NCBI GenBank assembly: GCA_017623975.1
Contig: JAGANX010000047.1
Span: 1 to 60,280, forward strand
Origin: Clostridia bacterium
GTDB lineage: Bacteria; Bacillota; Clostridia; Oscillospirales; CAG-272
Length of the DNA stretch: 60,280 nucleotides
Direction of reading: 5' to 3'
In this document: piece after piece, positions 6,689 through 16,375 of the stretch
How positions within the stretch are numbered: position 1 is the stretch's first letter
Layout: each line of letters starts with the position of its first letter
Translations under genes and position numbers: made by a program
The notes under the pieces: generated by a model
What the model was told of the DNA's origin: nothing
Seen by the model: only the letters and a program-made list of their open reading frames with translations
The model's database searches: none

Positions 6689-9280
6689 ATGACATCTATG
6701 ATGTTGCAATATCTTGAAATAAAGGAGCAGTATAAGGATTTTATACTGTTTTATCGTCTTGGAGATTTTTATGAAATGTTCTTTCAAGATGCAATAACAG
6801 CATCAAGAGAGCTTGAACTTACTCTAACAGGCAGAGATTGTGGAGAGCCGGAGCGCGCCCCTATGTGCGGCGTGCCCTTCCACAGTGTCGAGCCGTATAT
6901 TGGTAAGCTTATATCAAAGGGCTATAAGGTTGCAATTTGTGAGCAGGTGGAGGACCCTGCAACTGCTAAGGGTATTGTAAAGCGTGAGGTAGTAAGGGAG
7001 ATAACACCCGGTACAGTTATTGAGAGCAGCTTGCTTACAGAAACAAAAAATAACTATCTTTGTTCAGTTTATTTTGAGGACAAAAATGTAGGTATTTGCT
7101 TTGCGGACATTTCCACAGGTGAAATATGCGCAACATCCTTTGTAAGCGATGAAAATAAAATTTTAAACGAGCTTGGAACCTATGCTCCGAAGGAAATAAT
7201 AACAAATCTTGATAAAGAGGACGGTGCGTATTTATACGCATTCGCAAAGGAACGGTTGGGCGCGCTTTGTGAGCTTGAAAGGGACGAGTACTTTGATTTT
7301 GCCAACGCAACAGGCAAAACGCTTAATCAGTTCGGCAAGGAATTTTTAGACAGGAACTCTGAAAATGAGTGCCTTATTTGCGCAGTCGGTGCAATACTTG
7401 AATATATAGTAAAAACCCAAAAAACAGATATTTCTTACATAAATACCATAGATGTGTATGCACAAGGTCAGTTTTTGGAAATGGACCTTAATACAAGACG
7501 CAACTTGGAGCTTTGTGAAAATATGCGCACCAAAGAAAAAAGAGGAAGTCTTTATTGGGTGCTTGATAAAACCAAAACGTCAATGGGCGGACGTATGCTT
7601 CGCAATTATGTTGAGCATCCGCTACTTGATATAAGAAAAATTGTAGAGCGTCAAAGGGCAGTTTCTTGCCTTTGTGACAATCTTGTTTTAAGAGAGGAAA
7701 TCGGCGAACAGTTAAAGAGTGTTTTAGACCTTGAAAGGCTAATGACAAAGGTGGTTTACGGCACAGCAAACGGTAAGGATATGCGTGCTATATCATCTAC
7801 TTTAAGCGTAATTCCCGAAATTAAAAATCTTCTCTTTACAGTGGGTGTACCTGAGCTTAATTCCATAAGGGATAATATTGACACCCTTGAAGACATTTGT
7901 ACCCTTATCAACAGTATGATAGTAGATTTGCCGCCCTTCTCAATTCGTGAAGGCGGATTTATAAAGGACGGTTTTAGCGAAGAGGTTGACAAGCTTCGCA
8001 CTATTATGACTGACGGTAAAGGCTGGATTTCGGTAATAGAGGAATCAGAGAGGGGAAAAACAGGAATTAAAACCTTAAAAATAGGCTATAACCGTGTGTT
8101 TGGCTACTATATAGAGGTTACAAAATCCTTCACCTCACAGGTTCCTGACAGATATATAAGAAAGCAGACCCTTTCTAACTGTGAAAGATATATTACAGAG
8201 GAATTAAAGGAAATGGAGTCCGCAGTGCTTGGCGCAAACGATAAGCTTTGTGCCTTGGAATATGACCTGTTTTGTCAGCTTCGCACACAGGTGGCAGATA
8301 ATTTGAAGCGTATTCAAAAAAGTGCCAATATGCTTGCACGCTTGGATGTATATGTATCACTTGCAGAGGTGGCGGTTAAAAATAATTACGTTTGTCCTGA
8401 GGTTGATAATAGCGATGTTTTGGAAATCAAGGACGGACGTCACCCTGTTGTCGAGCAGTTCGTAAAGGACAGTTACTTTGTGCCAAACGATACGTTTTTG
8501 AATACTACAACTGACAAAATGGCGCTTATCACAGGTCCAAACATGGCTGGTAAATCTACTTATATGCGTCAAAGCGCATTGATTGTGCTTATGGCACAAA
8601 TCGGCTCATTCGTTCCTGCAAAGGAAGCAAGGATAGGCGTTGTAGATAAATTATTTACCCGTGTTGGTGCATCTGATGACTTAGCCTCGGGTCAATCAAC
8701 CTTTATGCTTGAAATGACCGAGGTTGCCTATATTTTGAACAATGCAACAAAAAAGAGCTTTATAATTTATGACGAGGTGGGCAGGGGCACATCAACCTTT
8801 GACGGTATGAGTATTGCCCGTGCTATTGCAGAATACACCGCAGGCAAAAAAATTGGTGCAAAAGCTATGTTTGCTACCCATTATCACGAGTTGACTTCCT
8901 TGGAGGATGAGGTTAGCGGAATTGTAAATTACAACATTGCCGCAAAAAAGAGGGGCGAGGATATTATATTCTTGCGCAAAATAGTAAAGGGTCCAACTGA
9001 TGACAGCTACGGTATTGAGGTTGCAAAGCTTGCAGGCGTACCAAACGAGGTCGTAAAGCGAGCTAAGGCAGTGCTTGCTGATATGGTAGAAAACGGCTTT
9101 GTTGAGGCAAAGCCAACAAAAAAGGTGCAAGAGCCCATAATGAATGCAACAATGTCCTTTGAGGATATGAGCATTTATGAAGCGGCAGATAAAATTAAAA
9201 AGGTTGATATAAATACTCTAACTCCAATAGAGGCTATGAATTTTATATTTGAGCTTAAAAAATTACTTAATCAACAGTAA
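6689..9280 (+). CDS. mutS: DNA mismatch repair protein MutS
   Basis: This 863-residue protein recognises mismatches and small loops and starts repair with MutL. The mismatch-recognition motif F-x-E is visible in GDFYEMFF near residue 30. The C-terminal ATPase has the Walker A motif GPNMAGKST near 618 and Walker B with signature YDEVGRGTST. The length is normal for MutS1. AGGAGG lies 10 nt before the ATG. It is followed 17 nt later by mutL in the same operon. Confidence 0.98.
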   Translation: MTSMMLQYLEIKEQYKDFILFYRLGDFYEMFFQDAITASRELELTLTGRDCGEPERAPMCGVPFHSVEPYIGKLISKGYKVAICEQVEDPATAKGIVKREVVREITPGTVIESSLLTETKNNYLCSVYFEDKNVGICFADISTGEICATSFVSDENKILNELGTYAPKEIITNLDKEDGAYLYAFAKERLGALCELERDEYFDFANATGKTLNQFGKEFLDRNSENECLICAVGAILEYIVKTQKTDISYINTIDVYAQGQFLEMDLNTRRNLELCENMRTKEKRGSLYWVLDKTKTSMGGRMLRNYVEHPLLDIRKIVERQRAVSCLCDNLVLREEIGEQLKSVLDLERLMTKVVYGTANGKDMRAISSTLSVIPEIKNLLFTVGVPELNSIRDNIDTLEDICTLINSMIVDLPPFSIREGGFIKDGFSEEVDKLRTIMTDGKGWISVIEESERGKTGIKTLKIGYNRVFGYYIEVTKSFTSQVPDRYIRKQTLSNCERYITEELKEMESAVLGANDKLCALEYDLFCQLRTQVADNLKRIQKSANMLARLDVYVSLAEVAVKNNYVCPEVDNSDVLEIKDGRHPVVEQFVKDSYFVPNDTFLNTTTDKMALITGPNMAGKSTYMRQSALIVLMAQIGSFVPAKEARIGVVDKLFTRVGASDDLASGQSTFMLEMTEVAYILNNATKKSFIIYDEVGRGTSTFDGMSIARAIAEYTAGKKIGAKAMFATHYHELTSLEDEVSGIVNYNIAAKKRGEDIIFLRKIVKGPTDDSYGIEVAKLAGVPNEVVKRAKAVLADMVENGFVEAKPTKKVQEPIMNATMSFEDMSIYEAADKIKKVDINTLTPIEAMNFIFELKKLLNQQ

Positions 9281-9297
9281 GAGAAAGGAAAAGTAAA

Positions 9298-11247
9298 ATG
9301 GGCGTAATTAACGTACTTGGCTTTGATGTTGCAAATTTAATAGCCGCAGGTGAGGTTGTTGACCGCCCATCCTCCGTTGTTAAAGAGCTTCTTGAAAACG
9401 CTATTGATTCCGGGGCAAATAAGATAACTGTAGAAATTAAAAACGGTGGTACTTCCTTTATAAGAATAGCGGATAACGGCTGCGGTATGGCATACGAGGA
9501 CTTGCCAACAGCTATATTGCGCCACGCAACAAGCAAAATAAAAAATGCAGACGACTTAAATGAAATTATGACCCTGGGCTTCCGTGGAGAAGCCTTGGCG
9601 GCTATTTCCTCTGTTTCTAAAATCAGAATTATGTCAAGGGAGCAGGGTAGCGAAATCGGTTCAATGCTTGAAGCCCATGGTGGAGAAATTAAAAGCCATA
9701 TCAAGTCCGGCTGCGCAGAGGGAACAACTGTAATTGTAGAGGATATTTTCTATAATGTTCCCGCAAGAAAGAAGTTTTTAAAATCGGACAGAGCAGAAAC
9801 AAGCGCAGTCAGTGCGGTTGTTGAAAAGGTTGCCCTGTCTCGCCCCGACATTTCATTTAGATATATAGCGGACGGAAATTTAAAGTACCTTACCCAAGGG
9901 GATGGCAATTTGCAAAATACAGTTTACGCAATCCTTGGCAGAGACATTGCTAAAAAGACAATAAAGGTACAAAGGCAGGATAACGGCGTAAGGGTTGAAG
10001 GCTTTATTTCAACCCCTGAATATGCAAGCTCATATAGAACACAGGAGAATTTTTACATTAACTCTCGGTTTGTAAAGAGCAAAACTGCCCAGGCTGCATT
10101 GGAACAGGCATACGCCTCATATATCCCACAGGGCAAATTCCCCTTTTGTGTGCTTAATATTATAATTGACCCATCAAGCGTCGATGTTAATGTACATCCT
10201 GCAAAATTAGAGGTGAAGTTTTCTAACGAAAAGCTAATTTTTGATGCTGTATATTACTCCGTGCGTACAGCTCTTGACGGTGGCATACAAAGACCCTCGC
10301 TTTATAATGAGCCTGAGGTTGTTACTCTTGAAAAGGGTAAGGAGCTTTTAGGGCTTGCCTTTCCTGTGAAGGACAGGGACATAGATGCACCGAAACCGCA
10401 AAGAATTGCTTTTGATACAAATAGCAATTTTGGTACACTACGTCAAAATAATACTCTTGATTATTCTGATTTGAAAAAGGAAAATATTCCTTCTCCTGTT
10501 ATTTCCACTCCTAAAAAGGATGATAAATACGCGGAAGATGATGTGTTTACGCTGAATTTCCCCAAAAAAGCAGCGCCGATAGCGGAAAACACAAAAATCG
10601 AAAGTGTCCCTTTGGCAGAGGCTATAAAGGAAGCACCAAAAAAGACAGAGGAAAGTATTATTATCCCTGAATACAGGATAGTCGGAGAGGCGTTTAATTC
10701 ATACGTTATTGTAGAGCTTGGCGATATAATGTATCTCATTGACAAGCACGCAGCTCACGAAAGAATTATATTTGAGGATTTAAAGAAAAAATTAAAGTTG
10801 GCGACCCCCACATCTCAAATGCTTATGCTACCCTTGACGGTGCATTTAAATAACGAGGAGCTTGTAGCACTCCACGAGTATGGAGATGAGATTAAAAAGA
10901 TGGGCTTCGGTTATGATTTGAATGATAAAACGGTGTCCATACACGAAATTCCCGCAGAAATTGAAATTTCTTGCGCAAGCGATTCGTTCGCAACTCTTGT
11001 ATCAAGGCTTGTAAAAGGGGAAGGCTACGGTCAAATTACAAGATATGAGTTTTTTGAAAAAGCTCTGTATCAAGCCTCCTGCAAGGCTGCAATAAAAGCA
11101 GGCAGAGTTTATGATAAGGAGCATATCAAGTGGATATGCGATAAGGTTTTGTCTCTTGACAATATTAAGTATTGTCCTCATGGCAGACCTGTTGCTTTTG
11201 AAATAACAAAGCACTTTTTAGAAAAGCAGTTTGAAAGGATAAAATAA
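9298..11247 (+). CDS. mutL: DNA mismatch repair protein MutL (endonuclease type)
   Basis: This 649-residue protein couples mismatch recognition to strand incision. The N-terminal GHKL ATPase has ENAIDSGA, IADNGCGM and GFRGEALAAI. The C-terminal domain has DKHAAHERIIFE, a variant of the DQHA(X)2E(X)4E endonuclease motif, and the zinc-site motif CPHGRPVAFE near the end. It therefore nicks DNA itself, as expected in organisms without MutH. Its TAA overlaps the tgt ATG by one base, indicating translational coupling. Confidence 0.97.
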   Translation: MGVINVLGFDVANLIAAGEVVDRPSSVVKELLENAIDSGANKITVEIKNGGTSFIRIADNGCGMAYEDLPTAILRHATSKIKNADDLNEIMTLGFRGEALAAISSVSKIRIMSREQGSEIGSMLEAHGGEIKSHIKSGCAEGTTVIVEDIFYNVPARKKFLKSDRAETSAVSAVVEKVALSRPDISFRYIADGNLKYLTQGDGNLQNTVYAILGRDIAKKTIKVQRQDNGVRVEGFISTPEYASSYRTQENFYINSRFVKSKTAQAALEQAYASYIPQGKFPFCVLNIIIDPSSVDVNVHPAKLEVKFSNEKLIFDAVYYSVRTALDGGIQRPSLYNEPEVVTLEKGKELLGLAFPVKDRDIDAPKPQRIAFDTNSNFGTLRQNNTLDYSDLKKENIPSPVISTPKKDDKYAEDDVFTLNFPKKAAPIAENTKIESVPLAEAIKEAPKKTEESIIIPEYRIVGEAFNSYVIVELGDIMYLIDKHAAHERIIFEDLKKKLKLATPTSQMLMLPLTVHLNNEELVALHEYGDEIKKMGFGYDLNDKTVSIHEIPAEIEISCASDSFATLVSRLVKGEGYGQITRYEFFEKALYQASCKAAIKAGRVYDKEHIKWICDKVLSLDNIKYCPHGRPVAFEITKHFLEKQFERIK

Positions 11248-12383
11248 TGTTCAAGGTTTTAAAAAAGGACGGACGAGCAAGGCGCGGTGTTATGGAAACC
11301 GTCCACGGTACAATACAAACACCTGTGTTTATGAATGTTGGTACCTGTGCCGCGATTAAGGGTGGCATTTCCACAACTGATTTAAAGGAATTAAAATGTC
11401 AGGTAGAGCTTTCCAACACATATCATTTGCACATTCGCCCGGGAGATAAGCTGATTCATGATCTTGGCGGAATACACAAGTTCTTTAATTGGGATAAGCC
11501 TGTTTTAACCGATAGTGGCGGATTTCAGGTATTCTCTTTGGCAAAGCTTCGTAAAATCAAGGAGGAGGGCGTATATTTCGCATCTCACATTGACGGTAAA
11601 CGAATCTTTATGGGACCTGAGGAATCAATGCAAATTCAGTCTAATTTGGCATCAACCATAGCTATGGCATTTGATGAATGTATTGAAAACCCTGCACCGT
11701 ACGAATATACCAAGCAATCCTGTGACAGAACTGTTAGATGGCTTGTGCGGTGTAAAAACGAGATGGCAAGACTTAATTCCTTGCCAACTACAATAAATAA
11801 AAATCAGCTTTTATTCGGTATCAACCAAGGCAGCACCTATGAGGATTTGCGTATTGAGCATATGAAGCAAATAGCAGAGCTTGACTTAGACGGCTATGCA
11901 ATAGGCGGCTTGGCAGTAGGTGAAGCAACAGAGGATATGTACCGTATAATAGATGTAGTAGAGCCTTATATGCCAAAGGACAAGCCAAGATATTTGATGG
12001 GCGTGGGTACACCGTGTAATATTTTGGAGGCAGTGCATCGCGGTATTGATTTTTTTGATTGCGTAATGCCAAGCCGCAACGCACGCCACGGTAACTTATT
12101 TACATGGAATGGCAAGATGAACATAATGAACGAAAAGTATATAGCAGATTCCCGTCCAATTGATGAAAATTGCGGTTGCCCTGCTTGCCGTGACTACTCT
12201 CGCGCATATATAAGACATCTTTTAAAGGCGAAGGAAGCCCTTGGTATGCGTCTTTGCGTTCTTCACAACCTTTACTTCTATAACGATTTAATGGAAAAAA
12301 TAAGAACCGCTATGGACGAAGATTATTTTGAAAGCTTCTATCAAAAATACAGAAACATATTAGGCGAAAGAAACCCTGATTAA
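11247..12383 (+). CDS. tgt: Queuine tRNA-ribosyltransferase
   Basis: This 378-residue enzyme swaps guanine 34 for preQ1 or queuine in tRNAs with GUN anticodons. Visible motifs are LTDSGGFQVFS (substrate pocket), YAIGGLAVGE, and FFDCVMPSRNARHG, which holds the nucleophilic Asp. A zinc site has CGCPAC with a later Cys/His (LCVLHN). Length and motif order are those of bacterial Tgt. It is coupled to mutL by a 1-nt overlap and is the last core member of the operon. Confidence 0.97.
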   Translation: MFKVLKKDGRARRGVMETVHGTIQTPVFMNVGTCAAIKGGISTTDLKELKCQVELSNTYHLHIRPGDKLIHDLGGIHKFFNWDKPVLTDSGGFQVFSLAKLRKIKEEGVYFASHIDGKRIFMGPEESMQIQSNLASTIAMAFDECIENPAPYEYTKQSCDRTVRWLVRCKNEMARLNSLPTTINKNQLLFGINQGSTYEDLRIEHMKQIAELDLDGYAIGGLAVGEATEDMYRIIDVVEPYMPKDKPRYLMGVGTPCNILEAVHRGIDFFDCVMPSRNARHGNLFTWNGKMNIMNEKYIADSRPIDENCGCPACRDYSRAYIRHLLKAKEALGMRLCVLHNLYFYNDLMEKIRTAMDEDYFESFYQKYRNILGERNPD

Positions 12384-12428
12384 AAAGAAAAAAGAAAGGA
12401 AAAGCGACCCTGTGTCGTAAATTTAAAT

Positions 12429-13259
12429 ATGAGTAACAATGTTATGTTGTTTCCGCAAGGAAAGAAAAAAGCATTAACTTTTAGTTATGATGACGGAGAA
12501 AAGCAAGATATTCGTCTTTGCCAACTTTTTAACAAATATGGCTTGAAGGCTACCTTTAACTTAAATAGTGGATTGATGGTTGAAGAGCCCAGTGAAAATA
12601 GCTCAAAGGTTGCATTATCTCAAATTCCGGAGGTTTATGCGGGTCACGAGGTAGCAGTGCATACTGTTAGTCACCCTTTCCTTGAAAAAATGACATCTTC
12701 TGAAATAGCGACAGAGATTATGGAGGACAGGCGAACTCTTGAAAAATATACAGGCTATGTAGTGCGCGGAATGGCTTATCCGTTTGGCACATACAATGAT
12801 GATGTTATAAGAATTGCAAAGGACTTGGGAATTAAGTATTCACGTGGAGTTCATTCTCACTATGGCTTTTCAATTCCTACAAATTGGCTTGAAATGCCTG
12901 CAACCTGCCACCAAGCAAACGAGCGTGCATTTGAGCTTGCTGAAAAATTTGTAAATGAAGCTCCACCAATGCATTGGTCCTTTACACAAGGATGGCTGTT
13001 CTATATCTGGGGCCATTCTTATGAATATAGGACAGAGGAAGATTGGCAGAGAATGGAAAAGCTTTGCGCTATGCTTGCTAACCGGGATGATGTGTGGTAT
13101 GCTACAAACATCGAGATTTATGATTATGTTGAAGCATTCAGGGCTCTTTCATATTCAGTTGATCTGCAAACAGTTTATAACCCAACAGGAATAGATGTTT
13201 GGCTTATTCACGCAGGCAAGGAATATAAAATTCCTGCAAGGACACAAGTAAGGTTTTAG
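12429..13259 (+). CDS. Polysaccharide deacetylase (CE4, NodB fold)
   Basis: This 276-residue protein carries NodB motifs. SYDDG near residues 19-23 holds the catalytic and metal-binding aspartates, and HTVSHP near 77-82 is the metal-binding His motif. MAYPFGTYND near 116 matches motif 3. There is no signal peptide, so it may act on a cytoplasmic or imported sugar, or be exported another way. The ATG at 12429 has no good ribosome site immediately before it; the AAAGGAAAAG stretch is about 25 nt upstream, so the start is the least certain part. It lies 45 nt after tgt and may be read from the same operon. Confidence 0.85.
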   Translation: MSNNVMLFPQGKKKALTFSYDDGEKQDIRLCQLFNKYGLKATFNLNSGLMVEEPSENSSKVALSQIPEVYAGHEVAVHTVSHPFLEKMTSSEIATEIMEDRRTLEKYTGYVVRGMAYPFGTYNDDVIRIAKDLGIKYSRGVHSHYGFSIPTNWLEMPATCHQANERAFELAEKFVNEAPPMHWSFTQGWLFYIWGHSYEYRTEEDWQRMEKLCAMLANRDDVWYATNIEIYDYVEAFRALSYSVDLQTVYNPTGIDVWLIHAGKEYKIPARTQVRF

Positions 13260-13260
13260 T

Positions 13261-13292
13261 AAAAAGGTGAGACTTTGAAGTCTCACCGTTTA
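13261..13292. terminator. Bidirectional terminator
   Basis: GGTGAGACT pairs with AGTCTCACC around a TTGA loop, flanked by AAAAA on the left. It ends both the deacetylase gene and the converging minus-strand gene. Confidence 0.8.
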
Positions 13293-13300
13293 TAAATAGG

Positions 13301-14137
13301 TTAAATTATGCCTGTTACTACAAGAGTGGAGGAACCGGGGGTAACGGTCCAAGCACCGGTTGTCAAATCTTGGGTAATAGTAGCGGCAGGGACAGTAACA
13401 GCGCCTGCATTTGTTGAAAAAGCTCCTGTTGTTTCATCGTAAGTGAATGGGATTGCTACACCGTTTAAGGTTGCGGTTACGTTAGATAAAATCGGATTGA
13501 ATATATCTGTAACCACTGCGTTATCAGCTGCAACCAATGGGTTTGCGCCGTAGTTTTGCAAGAGGAAGGTATAGGTTACAGTATCACCGCACGCAACAGG
13601 CACAGGAGAAACAGCCTTTGTAATAGATATTTGAGGTGTAGAAACTGCGGTAACAGTAGCGGAGGCTGTAACATTTCCGCAGTCGCCTGTTATAACCACT
13701 TCGTTTGTGATTGTACCCCCTTCGTTAATAGGTGCAAAACGGTTTGCGTTTGTTTCATAAACTAAAAGGGCAGAGCCACCGGCAGGTATTGTTACACCTG
13801 TAATATTTAAACCGTTTTCAGTGTCAATTGTAGGTGTAGGCTGCGCAATACCGTTTACAAAAAAACGTAAAGTACCGTCAATATAATCAAGCGGCACAAG
13901 GGTACCGATTCCGAAAGGATACGCGCCTAAATTATCGTTAACGGTTAAATTTGTGATTGGTGTGTTACCTGAGTTTATAATACTTACAATGTAGGTTATA
14001 TCAGAGTCTTGGGTATAGTTTTCTCTAATAGCGGTCTTTGTCGCTGACAAAACAGACACAATTTCTCCAACCGCAATATTAGAATTTGCAACAACATTAC
14101 CGTAGGTAATTTGTGCTTGGTTTGTAAATTGAGCCAT
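13301..14137 (-). CDS. DUF11-type repeat protein without signal peptide
   Basis: This 278-residue protein starts MAQFTNQAQITYGN and carries two beta-rich repeats of the DUF11 or isopeptide-linked-domain kind. Markers are SATKTAIRENYTQ, DITYIVSIINSGNTPI near 50, and ISITKAVSPVPVACGDTVTY near 170. Thr/Val/Asn-rich composition and very few charged residues fit an extracellular or structural protein. No secretion signal or anchor is present, which is odd for this kind of domain. AAGAAAGG precedes the ATG. The upstream region has no sigma-A promoter but has CATACTAT, resembling a mother-cell sporulation -10. A spore-surface role is speculation. Confidence 0.7.
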   Translation of the reverse strand: MAQFTNQAQITYGNVVANSNIAVGEIVSVLSATKTAIRENYTQDSDITYIVSIINSGNTPITNLTVNDNLGAYPFGIGTLVPLDYIDGTLRFFVNGIAQPTPTIDTENGLNITGVTIPAGGSALLVYETNANRFAPINEGGTITNEVVITGDCGNVTASATVTAVSTPQISITKAVSPVPVACGDTVTYTFLLQNYGANPLVAADNAVVTDIFNPILSNVTATLNGVAIPFTYDETTGAFSTNAGAVTVPAATITQDLTTGAWTVTPGSSTLVVTGII

Positions 14138-14172
14138 TGAGTTTATTCCTTTCTTGGAGAATTAATCTCCTT

Positions 14173-14184
14173 TATCATAGTATG
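14173..14184 (-). promoter_or_regulatory. Possible sporulation-type -10 element
   Basis: The minus strand reads CATACTATGATA about 35 nt upstream of the DUF11-type gene. This resembles the CATA-N3-T -10 of SigE/SigK promoters. No convincing -35 was found. Confidence 0.25.
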
Positions 14185-14304
14185 AAATAAAGTGGGCATG
14201 TGCTTTTCTCACTGACTTATTTTTACATAATTTTATAAAATGCCACAACATTTTTCTATAAGCAAGTATAATAAAAATAGTTGTAATTATTGTAGCATTA
14301 TATA

Positions 14305-14333
14305 TTGCTTTATTTATGCTTTTGTAATATAAT
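14305..14333 (+). promoter_or_regulatory. Promoter of the glycerol-1-phosphate dehydrogenase operon
   Basis: TTGCTT, a 17-nt spacer and TATAAT, ending 29 nt before the start codon. Confidence 0.7.
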
Positions 14334-14362
14334 ATAATAAAATATATTCAAGAGGGGATAAA

Positions 14363-15625
14363 ATGGATATTAATGAAATATTAAAGGGAGTCAAATGCTC
14401 TTGCGGTAAAAATCACACCTGTCCAATTGAAAGAATTTATGTAGAAAGCGGTGCAATTTCACATCTTTCTGACCTTTGCAGTGATTACAATAATATTTTA
14501 ATTGTTGCTGATGAAAATACATACAGTGCGGCAGGCTGCCAAACGGAAAAAGCCTTGTACGGCAAGAAAATAACAAAGGTGATTTTTAGCGGAAAGACGG
14601 TTTTGATACCTGATGAAAAAGCTATTGAAGCGGTGGAAAAACAGACACAGGGTCAAGATTTAATCGTTGGAATAGGCTCAGGGGTAATACAAGACCTTTG
14701 TAAATATGTATCTTATTTTAACGGTATTCCTTATATGATAGTTGCCACTGCACCCTCTATGGACGGTTACGCTTCAAGCGGAGCCGCAATGATTTTAAAG
14801 GGAATGAAGGAAACTGTGCCCGCAGGACTGCCAAAGGCAATTGTTGCTGATACGGAAGTTTTAAAAAATGCCCCAATGGAAATGATTAAGGCAGGTTTTG
14901 GTGATATAATCGGCAAATATTCTGCCCTTAATGACTGGAAAATATCAACTATAATAAACGGTGAGTATTTCTGCGATTATATTTACAATACCACTTATGA
15001 TATGATTGAAAAAACCTTGAAAACAGCAAAGGGACTATTGGCGCGTGAGGAAGAAAGCGTTAAAAGTGTAACCGAGGCTTTAATGGTTGTTGGCATTATG
15101 ATGAGCTTTGCAACAAACTCCCGTCCTGCATCGGGAAGCGAGCATCATTTGTCTCACTTCTTTGAGATTACGGGAATAGTTAATAATAAGCCCTATTTCC
15201 CACACGGGGTTGATGTTTTTTATTCTACTTATATCACCGCCGCACTAAGAGAAAATTTACTAAATGCAGATTTTTCAAATAACAGATACACACAAGATTA
15301 TAACGAATACGAAAGTGAAATGAAGCGCATCTACGGTTGCGTTGCAGATGAGTGCATAAAGCTTCAAAATAAAGTAGGAAATTATAAAAAGGACAGGGGA
15401 AGTGTCTATTTTTCAAAGGAAAAAGAGATAAAGGAAGCGCTTTCCAAAATGCCAAAGGCGAAGGAAATTAAGGATATGCTTGACTTGGTTGAGCTTGACT
15501 TAAATGATTTTTACAGCCTGTACGGTAAAGAAAAGATTGAAGCTGCGGTAAAGTACGCAAAGGATTTAAAGGACAGATATACGGTTCTTTGGTTGAATTA
15601 TGATATTTTAGAGGGAAGGCTATGA
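14363..15625 (+). CDS. sn-glycerol-1-phosphate dehydrogenase family protein
   Basis: This 420-residue protein belongs to the AraM/EgsA branch of the iron-containing alcohol dehydrogenase fold. Such enzymes reduce dihydroxyacetone phosphate to glycerol-1-phosphate with NAD(P)H. The N-terminal CSCGKNHTC cluster is typical of this branch. GIGSGVIQDLCKY is the nucleotide-binding loop, and ATAPSMDGYASSGAA is a hallmark. Metal ligands are expected at GFGDIIGKYSA (Asp) and GSEHHLSHFFE (His). RBS GAGGGG. It overlaps the next gene by 4 nt (ATGA), so the three genes to 17098 form an operon. Alternatives are other polyol-phosphate dehydrogenases of the same fold. Confidence 0.88.
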   Translation: MDINEILKGVKCSCGKNHTCPIERIYVESGAISHLSDLCSDYNNILIVADENTYSAAGCQTEKALYGKKITKVIFSGKTVLIPDEKAIEAVEKQTQGQDLIVGIGSGVIQDLCKYVSYFNGIPYMIVATAPSMDGYASSGAAMILKGMKETVPAGLPKAIVADTEVLKNAPMEMIKAGFGDIIGKYSALNDWKISTIINGEYFCDYIYNTTYDMIEKTLKTAKGLLAREEESVKSVTEALMVVGIMMSFATNSRPASGSEHHLSHFFEITGIVNNKPYFPHGVDVFYSTYITAALRENLLNADFSNNRYTQDYNEYESEMKRIYGCVADECIKLQNKVGNYKKDRGSVYFSKEKEIKEALSKMPKAKEIKDMLDLVELDLNDFYSLYGKEKIEAAVKYAKDLKDRYTVLWLNYDILEGRL

Positions 15626-16374
15626 CATTAACACCTGAAAAAAGAATGTACGTTGCTGCCCACCGTGGGGATAGCTATAACTATTATGAAAATACAATGA
15701 CCGCGTTTGAAAAAGCATATGAAGCAGGCTGTGATATGATAGAAACAGACGTTCATCTATCTTTTGACGGGCATCTTGTTTTGATACACGATGATAAGGT
15801 TGACAGGACCACAAATGGACGGGGACGTGTGGATGAAATGACCTTAAACGAGCTTAAAAGGCTAAATGCAGGGGACACAAGCACGCTTGAAGAAATACCT
15901 ACACTTGAACAGCTGTTATCCTTTGTAAGCGACAAAAATATAACACTGAATATAGAAATCAAGGAATATTACAGCGAGAAAAATGAAGAACGTACTATAA
16001 AATGCATAGAGGACACAATTGCATTAGTTGAAAAATACGGATTAGGCAAAAGAATTCTAATCAATAGCTTTGATGCTTGGGTTCTTGAATATGTTTACAA
16101 AAAATACGGCAAAAAATATCTTCTTCACGGATTTTATCCTTATTGGGAAATGAACAATGTTTCAATAAATCCTGATGAGTATTTGTACTGTGCGTGCATT
16201 TTTGATAACGAAAATAAATCGCTGTATGATTATTTAATCAGTAAAAATATAGAGCCTTGGGTTGGTGCGTCAATTACTCAAAAAAGCAAATTAGACATTT
16301 GTAGAAAATATGGCGCAAGGCTTATCACTACGAATAATCCTGCTGATATAATTAAGAAATTAAAGGAAGACTAA
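15622..16374 (+). CDS. Glycerophosphodiester phosphodiesterase
   Basis: This 250-residue TIM-barrel enzyme releases glycerol phosphate from glycerophosphodiesters. Catalytic and metal residues are visible: H14-R15 in AAHRGDSYN, ENT at 23-25, E41 and D43 in ETDVH, and H56-D57 in LIHDD. No signal peptide, so it is cytoplasmic. It is translationally coupled to the glycerol-1-phosphate dehydrogenase gene upstream. The adjacent HAD phosphatase suggests a shared pathway for glycerol phosphate stereoisomers. Confidence 0.93.
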   Translation: MTLTPEKRMYVAAHRGDSYNYYENTMTAFEKAYEAGCDMIETDVHLSFDGHLVLIHDDKVDRTTNGRGRVDEMTLNELKRLNAGDTSTLEEIPTLEQLLSFVSDKNITLNIEIKEYYSEKNEERTIKCIEDTIALVEKYGLGKRILINSFDAWVLEYVYKKYGKKYLLHGFYPYWEMNNVSINPDEYLYCACIFDNENKSLYDYLISKNIEPWVGASITQKSKLDICRKYGARLITTNNPADIIKKLKED

Positions 16375-16375
16375 A

